Shown one piece after another: positions 44,173-51,020 of a stretch of 64,000 nt of DNA. The notes under the pieces are model-generated. The model had not been told where the DNA came from. It ran no database searches and worked only from the letters and a program-made list of their open reading frames with translations. Within the stretch, counting starts at the first letter, position 1. Each line of letters begins with the position of its first letter. This DNA comes from Aurantibrevibacter litoralis (GTDB lineage: Bacteria; Bacteroidota; Bacteroidia; Flavobacteriales; Flavobacteriaceae), in assembly GCF_034651555.1 (NCBI RefSeq), contig NZ_JAYEEQ010000011.1, positions 1-64,000 on the forward strand. The letters are read 5' to 3'. The translations under genes were made by a program, and so were the position numbers.

Positions 44173-44868
44173 TTAATTTGTTGCCCCCAAAGCCCGGTTA
44201 TGGCTTTCGGTCACAATCTGTCCGTCGAACAAATTCACTACCCGGTGGGCATAATGCGAATCGCGATCGGAGTGGGTTACCATTACGATGGTGGTTCCTT
44301 CCTGGTTCAATTCGGTCAACAGGTTCATTACCTCAATTCCGTTTTTGGAATCGAGGTTTCCGGTAGGCTCATCTGCCAGTATTAATTTTGGGTTGGTGAC
44401 TACTGCTCTAGAAATGGCCACACGCTGTTGCTGTCCGCCCGAAAGTTGTTGTGGGAAATGCTTTTCCCGGTGGGCAATTTTCATGCGCTCCAGAACCTTT
44501 TTTACTTTTTCTTTACGCTCGGTTTTGCTCATTTTAAGATAAATGAGGGGCAATTCCACATTTTCGTAGACGGTAAGTTCGTCTATCAGATTAAAACTTT
44601 GGAACACAAAGCCCAGGTTTCCTTTACGCAATTGGGTACGCTGACTTTCTTTTAAGCCACCCACCTCATGGCCGGCAAATTTGTAGCTGCCGTCCGTGGG
44701 GTTGTCCAGCATGCCAATAATGTTCAATAAGGTCGATTTTCCGCAACCGGAAGGCCCCATGATGGCTACAAATTCGCCCTCAGCTACGTTTAGCGTAACA
44801 TTGTTTAACGCCAGCGTTTCTACTTCCTCTGTTCTAAAGCTCTTTTTTAGGTTTTTAATCGTTATCAT
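44173..44868 (-). CDS. ABC transporter ATP-binding protein (MacB/LolD type), second ATPase
   Basis: 231 residues with all canonical motifs: Walker A GPSGCGKST (38-46), Q-loop FVFQS, signature LSGGQQQRVAISRA (142-155), Walker B LILADEPTGNLD and H-loop VTHSD. It should drive the neighbouring permeases. Its ATG overlaps the TGA of a 46-codon duplicate of its own 5' end (44865-45005), which may couple translation. Confidence 0.95.
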   Translation of the reverse strand: MITIKNLKKSFRTEEVETLALNNVTLNVAEGEFVAIMGPSGCGKSTLLNIIGMLDNPTDGSYKFAGHEVGGLKESQRTQLRKGNLGFVFQSFNLIDELTVYENVELPLIYLKMSKTERKEKVKKVLERMKIAHREKHFPQQLSGGQQQRVAISRAVVTNPKLILADEPTGNLDSKNGIEVMNLLTELNQEGTTIVMVTHSDRDSHYAHRVVNLFDGQIVTESHNRALGATN

Positions 44869-45005
44869 TTCTTAAGGCCGTTTAAAGTGTTCAAAATATA
44901 AATACCCATACTGGATCCCCCTCCTCCGGAGGGGCTAGGGGAGGCTTCCAAGGTTTCTACCTCATCTGCCCTAAAGCTCTTTTTTAAACCTTTAATTGTT
45001 ATCAT
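44865..45005 (-). pseudogene. 5' remnant of a duplicated ABC ATPase gene
   Basis: It starts MITIKGLKKSFRADEVETLE, almost the N-terminus of ATPase 2 (MITIKNLKKSFRTEEVETLA), then runs through a C-type palindrome (encoding SPSPSGGGGSS) and stops at a TGA overlapping the ATG of ATPase 2. The Walker A region is missing. It is a scar of a lost ATPase copy that now may serve as a short upstream frame. Confidence 0.75.
44917..44944. repeat. C-type palindrome inside the ATPase remnant
   Basis: CCCCTCCTCCGGAGGGGC and following AGGGGAGG. It resembles the palindromes upstream of permeases 4, 6 and 7. Confidence 0.6.
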
Positions 45006-45118
45006 TTGTTCGTTGTTTTTGTTTTATTTTAAATCTGTTATGTCTTTCTCTATTTTTTTCTTGTTCTCTATACTTCTAGTTTTTATTACCCTAATTGCTA
45101 ACAAACTTCCTTCACATA

Positions 45119-45172
45119 ATCCCTCCGACCTGCTAAAGCGGCTGGCCTCCCTTTCCTAAAAGGGGGAGCTTT
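45119..45172 (+). repeat. double-hairpin repeat, B half at the stop of hlyD
   Basis: AATCCCTCCGACC start, CCTCCCTTT-like stem, ends AGGGGGAGCTTTATTTTA at the hlyD stop codon. It is the most divergent copy. Confidence 0.7.
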
Positions 45173-46421
45173 ATTTTAGAATAATCCGTTGGGCCTCCCC
45201 AAAATTGTCATAATTGCTTGTTATTACTTTTTCTCCTGCTTCCAGGCCTTCCAGCACTTCATAGTATCTGGCGTTCTGTTTCCCGATGCGGATGTTTCGT
45301 TTAGTGGCTTCATCTCCATTAGGTGCTACTACAAAAATCCATTGTCCGCCTGTGCTTTGAAAGAAGCTTCCTTTGGGTAACAAAAGCGCATCGGATGATT
45401 CCCCTAGTTGCAATTTTATATTGTAGCTCTGTCCTGCTCTAATGGTTTCCGGCTGGTCTTCTGTAAAGACGAGATCTACCTTAAATTTTCCACTTCGAAC
45501 TTCAGGGTACACCTTACGCAATCTAAGCGTATATTCATTACCGTTTCGTTCTAAAATAGCTGTCAAATCTCGTTGTACACGATCTATATAATGCTCGTCT
45601 ATGGAGGCTTCAATCTTATAATCGGTCAGTACATTAATTTGGCCAATACGTTCTCCCGGAGCGATACTTTGGCCAATTTCAGCATCCAAAAAGCCCAACT
45701 GCCCATCAGCCGGAGCCCTAACGTTCAAATGATCTAGCCTTTGATACACCATGCCCAGGGTCTTTTGCATACGGGCCAAATCTGCATCAAGACCGGTCAG
45801 TGATGTTTTTCGTAATTCATCATCATTTTCGGTCTGGATTTTTACAATATCATATTGTTTTTGGGAAAGTTCATAGGTTTCTTTGGATATAAGATAATCC
45901 TCTTTGGAAATCAATTCTTCGTCATATAAGGCTTTGTTTTGCTCAAAATTGCGTTTAGCGCGTTGCAAGTCGTTACTAGCCGTTGCCAATGATTTTTTAC
46001 CCTCAACCTGCCTGGAATCGAACGTCAATTTTGTGGAGCGAAGGTCATTTTGTTTTAAGGCCAAATTACTTTCACTGGCCAAAATTTGTTCATAGAGGTT
46101 CATATTCTCCAATGTCAGAATGATATCTCCTTTTTTGACCATGGCACCTTCTTCGATCAATTTTTCTGTGACTCTTCCACCTTCGTAGGCATCCATATAT
46201 ATGGTTGTAATAGGGGCAACAAACCCATTGATGGTAATGTAATCATCAAATTTACCTTGAGTAACATCTGCCACAGTGAGTTTATCCCTATCTGTTCTAA
46301 AGGTAGAAACCGAGGTGCTAAAGGCTATTTTCCAAATAAAAAATGACACCAACAGTCCCAGTGCAATATAGCCATAGTGTTTTGGCCGTAATCCTTTTTT
46401 CTTTTCTAGTTGTATATCCAT
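45171..46421 (-). CDS. HlyD/MacA-type periplasmic adaptor (membrane fusion) protein
   Basis: 416 residues. One N-terminal membrane anchor lies at about 16-33, followed by a lipoyl/barrel-sandwich part (VKKGDIILTLEN and, after the hairpin, VRAPADGQLGFLDAEIGQSI), a coiled-coil hairpin at about 115-220 (with NLALKQNDLRSTK and RAKRNFEQNKALYDEEL), then beta-barrel and membrane-proximal domains to the end. It bridges inner-membrane permeases and the TolC channel. It lies between tolC and ATPase 2. A heptanucleotide tandem repeat occupies its leader. Confidence 0.93.
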   Translation of the reverse strand: MDIQLEKKKGLRPKHYGYIALGLLVSFFIWKIAFSTSVSTFRTDRDKLTVADVTQGKFDDYITINGFVAPITTIYMDAYEGGRVTEKLIEEGAMVKKGDIILTLENMNLYEQILASESNLALKQNDLRSTKLTFDSRQVEGKKSLATASNDLQRAKRNFEQNKALYDEELISKEDYLISKETYELSQKQYDIVKIQTENDDELRKTSLTGLDADLARMQKTLGMVYQRLDHLNVRAPADGQLGFLDAEIGQSIAPGERIGQINVLTDYKIEASIDEHYIDRVQRDLTAILERNGNEYTLRLRKVYPEVRSGKFKVDLVFTEDQPETIRAGQSYNIKLQLGESSDALLLPKGSFFQSTGGQWIFVVAPNGDEATKRNIRIGKQNARYYEVLEGLEAGEKVITSNYDNFGEAQRIILK

Positions 46422-46437
46422 TTGTTATAGTGGGTAA

Positions 46438-46520
46438 TTAGTATTAAGTAATGAGTATTAAGTAATGAGTAATAAGTAATGAGTAATGAGTAATGAGTAA
46501 TGAGTAATGAGTAATGAGTA
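46438..46520. repeat. heptanucleotide tandem repeat (GAGTAAT) in the hlyD leader
   Basis: Five perfect GAGTAAT units plus a partial one at 46481-46520, preceded by about six imperfect units. It ends about 17 bases before the hlyD ATG. A frame through it encodes a YSLLITH repeat and is not a gene. Confidence 0.85.
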
Positions 46521-46600
46521 TTTTGATTAGGTTCTGTTTTTTCTCTATTTTCTATGTCTGTCAACCAACAACTGATTCCTATTTTCAACCTTCGATTTTT

Positions 46601-47947
46601 TTATTTTATCTCAAAAACAGGTAATCCCCGGTAAAAATTGATTGTACTCTTATTAATTTCTGACCGAAGTCGCACCTGTAAATTTTCGTTTTGCGCACTA
46701 GCCAACAGGTTTTTTGCGGTGAATAACTCCAATGCATTTATTAAGCCTTTTTCATAGCGTTTTTGTGCAATTTTAAAGGCTAGATTTTGTGCTTCCATTT
46801 TTTGATTGCTTTGTTCGTATTCTACTTGCAGCGAGGTGTATTCCTGTACCAATTGCTGTATGGTTTGCCATAATTCCTGTTCTTGAATATCGAGATTGTT
46901 TTGGGCACGCAACAATTCAATTTTTTGTTGCTTTACTTTAGATCGGGCGGACCATCCGTTGCTTATGGGAACGCGTAAAGATACCCCAACAAACTGAAAC
47001 GTATTGTCTCTAAACTGTTTCCGAAACGGAATTGTACCGCCTAGGGAATCTCTTGTGGTTTCAAAAAAACCTGTGCCATAGCCGCCAAACAAGGAGAGTG
47101 AAGGGTATAGCGCTCCACGCGCCGAGGCAATTTGTTTTCGTGCAGCTTTGGTACGAAATTCCTGTGCTCTTATAATGGGTAAAAACCCAATCGCTTCTGC
47201 GTAAATAGATTCGGAAAGTTCACTTGTACCCGGAACTGTTTCTTCTTTTTCCTGCAATTGGGCTTGTATGCGAATATCGGCTACATCTTTTAGATTCATT
47301 TCCTGTGTTAACCTAAGTTTGGCTGTACGTAATTGATTCTTGCTTTGTGTTACATTCAATTTATCGGTAAACAGAATAGATTCCGCTTCATACAAATCTG
47401 CCCCGGCTTTAAGCCCCAATTCAATTTGCTTTTGCACCAAGGTGTAGTTTGATTCTGATACCTGTAATTGTTCTTCGGAAATGGCAACCAAGCCCTCAAA
47501 AAATTGAATATCGTAAAAGGCCGACATTACTCGAAAGGCCAGTAAATATTTTTGTTGCAACGTTTCTTGTTGTGTTGCCTTGTGCAAAAATTTCGACGCT
47601 TTAATGGTATTTATTTTTTGAAACCCTTGAAACAAGTCGATGGAGCCTTCCAATGAATAGTTATTGGAAAAGAAGTCGGTCGTTACAATGGAGTTGTCAT
47701 TGGGGTCAACAGAGCGTCCAAAACGGATATTGTAATCAGAGAATCCATTAACTGTTGGTAATAGGTTTCGAACAGACTGGCGATACGTTTCTCGGTTAGA
47801 CTGCATCGTATAGGTAAAATCGTTTAGTTGTAAATTATGCGCAAGGGCATAGGTTACACAATCCTCTAAAGTCCACACTTGTTGTGCCGACAATCGCATC
47901 GAGATGCTGATTAAAAAAAGGAGTACTATTTTGGCTATAATGCGCAT
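46601..47947 (-). CDS. TolC-family outer-membrane channel protein
   Basis: 448 residues with a signal peptide (KIVLLFLISISMRLSAQ) and two outer-membrane-efflux repeats with long alpha-helices. WTLEDCVTYALAHNLQL at the N-terminus and QKRYEKGLINALELFTAKN near the C-terminus are typical of TolC proteins. It forms the outer-membrane exit of the pump and is the first gene of the minus-strand operon, directly behind a sigma-54 promoter. Confidence 0.94.
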   Translation of the reverse strand: MRIIAKIVLLFLISISMRLSAQQVWTLEDCVTYALAHNLQLNDFTYTMQSNRETYRQSVRNLLPTVNGFSDYNIRFGRSVDPNDNSIVTTDFFSNNYSLEGSIDLFQGFQKINTIKASKFLHKATQQETLQQKYLLAFRVMSAFYDIQFFEGLVAISEEQLQVSESNYTLVQKQIELGLKAGADLYEAESILFTDKLNVTQSKNQLRTAKLRLTQEMNLKDVADIRIQAQLQEKEETVPGTSELSESIYAEAIGFLPIIRAQEFRTKAARKQIASARGALYPSLSLFGGYGTGFFETTRDSLGGTIPFRKQFRDNTFQFVGVSLRVPISNGWSARSKVKQQKIELLRAQNNLDIQEQELWQTIQQLVQEYTSLQVEYEQSNQKMEAQNLAFKIAQKRYEKGLINALELFTAKNLLASAQNENLQVRLRSEINKSTINFYRGLPVFEIK

Positions 47948-47973
47948 AGATTATTTTAGTATGCCAAACGATA

Positions 47974-47989
47974 AGCTATTGTTGTGCCA
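47974..47989 (-). promoter_or_regulatory. sigma-54 (-24/-12) promoter of tolC, proximal
   Basis: TGGCAC, AACAA, TAGCT: the GG and GC have the obligatory 10-base spacing. The expected start is about 16 bases before the tolC ATG. The adjacent sigma-54 regulator supports it. Confidence 0.75.
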
Positions 47990-48073
47990 TAAATGTAAGG
48001 TATTGAAATAATGAACTTTACAATAATAAGAAATAAGAACTATGTATTTTATGTAAAATAATTATACATATTC

Positions 48074-48090
48074 TGTCAAAAAAATGGACA
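48074..48090. promoter_or_regulatory. TGTC-N9-GACA inverted repeat, candidate activator site
   Basis: Arms TGTC (48074-48077) and GACA (48087-48090) lie roughly 120 bases upstream of the predicted tolC start, the usual place for an enhancer-binding protein. Short arms make chance possible. Confidence 0.3.
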
Positions 48091-48092
48091 CA

Positions 48093-48126
48093 TTGCATAT
48101 TTAGTGCCATCCAAGTTGTAGCTTTG
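48093..48126 (+). promoter_or_regulatory. Bacteroidota promoter for the response regulator gene
   Basis: TTG at 48093-48095 and TAGCTTTG at 48119-48126 match the -33 and TAnnTTTG -7 elements, oriented toward the regulator. It overlaps the distal sigma-54 box. Confidence 0.45.
48094..48109 (-). promoter_or_regulatory. sigma-54 (-24/-12) promoter upstream of tolC, distal
   Basis: TGGCAC, TAAAT, ATGCA with correct GG-N10-GC spacing, 120 bases upstream of the proximal box and in the same direction. Confidence 0.5.
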
Positions 48127-48220
48127 GAGGGGGCAGGTAAACGGTACTATAAAACCCAGGGTTGAATCGTTTCCGCCAATGCTGCGGACTACCAGGCATT
48201 GCGCCAATTGGTGAGGTCGT

Positions 48221-48274
48221 ATGAATATAAAAAAAGTGAAACGAATTAAAAGCTTTCTTGGGTTAGCATTATGA
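48221..48274 (+). CDS. 17-codon upstream frame coupled to the response regulator
   Basis: ATG at 48221 encodes MNIKKVKRIKSFLGLAL. Its TGA (48272-48274) overlaps the regulator ATG (48271-48273). It may be a leader peptide that tunes translation of the regulator, or chance. No family is known. Confidence 0.25.
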   Translation: MNIKKVKRIKSFLGLAL

Positions 48275-49635
48275 TACAGGGAAAAATTTTAATAGTCGAT
48301 GATACAAAGAGCGTTTTAAGCGCTCTAGAAATCCTTTTGCAATTTGAATATAAAGAGGTAACAAGCATTTTAAATCCCAATCAAATCACTTCCTTTCCGG
48401 GACTGTCAGATTTTGATGTGGTTCTGTTGGATATGAATTTCTCGGCCGGAATAAATACCGGAAATGAAGGCCTTTTTTGGTTAAAAGAAATTAAGAAAAG
48501 AGCTCCTTATATTTCTGTGGTTATGATGACGGCATTCGGCGCTATAGATTTGGCCGTGCAGGCTTTAAAGGAAGGCGCAACCGATTTTATATTGAAACCA
48601 TGGAATAACGACAAGCTATTGGCTACGGTAAAATCGGCCTACGAACTGCGAAGATCCCAAAAGGAAATTAAACAGCTAAAACAACAGGAAAGTAATCTAA
48701 AGCAACTCATTAACCATAACAAAAATTACATCATTGGAAACTCCAAAGCGCTGAATTCAGTGTTGCATTTAACACAAAAAGTTGCCAAAACGGATGCCAA
48801 CGTCTTAATCACTGGAGAAAATGGCACAGGAAAGGAATTAATTGCCCGGGAACTTCATCGTATATCTCATCGAAAAGATGAGGTGTTTATAAGCGTAGAT
48901 ATGGGCGCACTCTCAGAAAGTCTTTTTGAAAGCGAACTTTTCGGTTACGTTAAAGGGGCGTTTACCGATGCCAAAGAAGATCGGGTAGGTAAATTTGAAG
49001 CCGCCCATAATGGCACATTGTTTTTAGATGAAATTGGGAACCTCTCGCTACAGACACAAGCCAAGTTATTATCTGCCATACAAAATAGAATCATTGTAAG
49101 CGTAGGATCTAATAAACCAATCCCCGTTGATATACGATTGATCTGCGCTACCAATTGTAATTTAGATAAAATGGTGGTCGAGGGTCTATTTCGCGAAGAT
49201 TTATTGTATCGTATAAATACCATACGTATTGAGGTGCCGCCACTTAGAGAAAGAGGAGAAGACGTACTAGTACTCGCAGATTTTTACATGAACCGATATG
49301 CCACAAAATATGGAAAACCGGGATTGCGTATTAACCAACAGGCACAAGAAAAACTGATGCACTATAATTGGCCTGGAAATATAAGAGAGCTACAACATGC
49401 CATAGAACGTGCAGTGATTCTTTCTGAGAGCCAAGTACTAAAACCGGATGATCTTGCACTTCATTCCAAGGTGGTCATGGCGCAGGATATAGCAGCCCAA
49501 ACCTTAGAAGAGATGGAACTGCAAATGATTCATAAGGCCTTAGAGCAGCATGATCATAACTATAGTGCAGCGGCGGAGCAACTGGGTATATCCAGACAAA
49601 CATTGTACAATAAATTGAAAAAATTGGGTAAATAA
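48271..49635 (+). CDS. sigma-54-dependent response regulator (NtrC family)
   Basis: 454 residues. The receiver domain is 1-120 with phospho-acceptor Asp54 (VVLLDMNF). The AAA+ domain is about 150-385 with Walker A GENGTGKE. The sigma-54 contact loop reads GAFTDA rather than GAFTGA, a substitution that occurs in this phylum. Walker B is GTLFLDEIG. A Fis-type helix-turn-helix ends the protein (NYSAAAEQLGISRQTLYNKL). It should activate the -24/-12 promoters in front of tolC. Confidence 0.94.
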   Translation: MIQGKILIVDDTKSVLSALEILLQFEYKEVTSILNPNQITSFPGLSDFDVVLLDMNFSAGINTGNEGLFWLKEIKKRAPYISVVMMTAFGAIDLAVQALKEGATDFILKPWNNDKLLATVKSAYELRRSQKEIKQLKQQESNLKQLINHNKNYIIGNSKALNSVLHLTQKVAKTDANVLITGENGTGKELIARELHRISHRKDEVFISVDMGALSESLFESELFGYVKGAFTDAKEDRVGKFEAAHNGTLFLDEIGNLSLQTQAKLLSAIQNRIIVSVGSNKPIPVDIRLICATNCNLDKMVVEGLFREDLLYRINTIRIEVPPLRERGEDVLVLADFYMNRYATKYGKPGLRINQQAQEKLMHYNWPGNIRELQHAIERAVILSESQVLKPDDLALHSKVVMAQDIAAQTLEEMELQMIHKALEQHDHNYSAAAEQLGISRQTLYNKLKKLGK

Positions 49636-50984
49636 TGGTCAGCAAAAACTTTTATACGCAATTAATTATTCGTGTTGTTTTTATTGTACTTCTGGCATTG
49701 GGGTTTGCTTTTGCATTCCTTAAAGCGTATTATTTAGGCGCAAGTCTTCTATTTCTAGGGCTAGTACTTCAGACGATTTACCTGATTAAATTCGTAAACC
49801 ATACCAATCGGAAAATTGCATACTTTTTTGAATCGATCAAAAATGAAGATTTTACTCTGCGGTTTCCAGAGGAGGCAAATGTAAAGTCATTAAAAGAATT
49901 GAATCATAGTCTCAATATGCTGAACGGCATGATACAGCAAGTGCATCTTAAAAATTTGGCGCAAGAGCAGTATTATCTAGAAATTATCCGACAGGCAGAT
50001 ATTGGAATAGTAACCGTAAACGCAAAGGGACATATGCTCTATGCCAATCCAAAAATGGAAGAATTATTGAATTACGCTCCGTTAAATCATATTAAACAAT
50101 TGGCCAAGGTAGACAATGATTTGTACACCCTATTTGCCGATTTAAAACCTTTTGAACGTAAGTTGATAAAACTAACCAACGAACGCGACAAAAAGCAAAT
50201 TGCGATAAAAACCACAGAGATAACCTTACATAATGAAACGCTTTTATTGGTGGTGGCACAAGACATACATCAGGAATTAGACGAGAATGAAACAGATTCC
50301 TGGGTGCGGTTAATACGTGTACTTACCCACGAGATTATGAATTCAATTACCCCCATTACTTCAATTTCAGATTCCATTTTACGCTATTTTAAAACGAAGG
50401 AAGATGGTTCGCCTACCAATGATTTTGGCCCAGGACAGCTTCAGAATACCGTAAAGGGATTGGAGGTTATTAAAGAACAAGGCATTAACTTAATGGATTT
50501 TGTACAGTCGTATCGCAGTTTTCTAAATGTTCCCAAACCCGATAAGACGATAGTTCATGTGCTTAATTTACTGGAAAAAGTAAAAGTGTTAATGGGTCAG
50601 GAAAAAGGCACAAATAACACCATAACCCTAGAGGTAGATGTAACGCCTACCAATCTCGAGCTTTTTATAGATGAGAAGCAAATTTTGCAGGTGTTGATAA
50701 ACGTAGTAAAAAATGCGTTTCAAGCAATGTCGGAGCAAGAAGGGGGAAAAATACAACTTAGTGCGGGTCAAAATCTTCAAGGCAAAAAGTACATTGAAGT
50801 TAAAGATAATGGTCCGGGTATTGCTCCCGAACTGATCGATGAGATTTTTGTTCCGTTTTTTACGACCAAAAAAAAGGGTACCGGAATAGGATTAAGCTTG
50901 TCTAAGCAGATTATGCACGTGCATGGTGGTAGTATAAAAGTGCGCTCGGAACCCGAAGAAACATCTTTTTATTTCATTTTTTAG
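49635..50984 (+). CDS. sensor histidine kinase with minimal extracytoplasmic loop
   Basis: 449 residues. Two helices at about 10-28 and 34-52 are separated by only a few residues, so no periplasmic sensor exists. A HAMP-like linker follows (about 55-110), then a PAS domain (about 115-215), a dimerisation/phosphotransfer domain with His232 (VLTHEIMNSITPI) and a catalytic ATPase domain (NVVKNAFQAM, DNGPGI, GTGIGLSLSKQ). The pattern is NtrY/NtrB-like. Its ATG overlaps the regulator stop by one base (TAATG). It partners with the preceding regulator. Confidence 0.94.
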   Translation: MVSKNFYTQLIIRVVFIVLLALGFAFAFLKAYYLGASLLFLGLVLQTIYLIKFVNHTNRKIAYFFESIKNEDFTLRFPEEANVKSLKELNHSLNMLNGMIQQVHLKNLAQEQYYLEIIRQADIGIVTVNAKGHMLYANPKMEELLNYAPLNHIKQLAKVDNDLYTLFADLKPFERKLIKLTNERDKKQIAIKTTEITLHNETLLLVVAQDIHQELDENETDSWVRLIRVLTHEIMNSITPITSISDSILRYFKTKEDGSPTNDFGPGQLQNTVKGLEVIKEQGINLMDFVQSYRSFLNVPKPDKTIVHVLNLLEKVKVLMGQEKGTNNTITLEVDVTPTNLELFIDEKQILQVLINVVKNAFQAMSEQEGGKIQLSAGQNLQGKKYIEVKDNGPGIAPELIDEIFVPFFTTKKKGTGIGLSLSKQIMHVHGGSIKVRSEPEETSFYFIF

Positions 50985-51020
50985 TGCAGATTGGTGTGGA
51001 AGTCCTAGGGCTAAGGGGCT

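Noticed and set aside
24622..45172. CRISPR array made of the repeated units
   Set aside because: The units are long double palindromes separated by whole genes and by repeated, not unique, spacers. No cas gene is present.
25351..45172. Repeats as ordinary terminators of the permease operon
   Set aside because: On the operon strand the B hairpins are preceded by A's and followed by no T-run. Only the plus strand carries the terminator form.
46406..46588. Minus-strand frame with a YSLLITH repeat
   Set aside because: It is the translated heptanucleotide repeat in the hlyD leader and overlaps the hlyD start.
48085..48097. Sigma-54 box TGGACACATTGC toward the regulator
   Set aside because: The GG to GC spacing is 7 bases, not the required 10.
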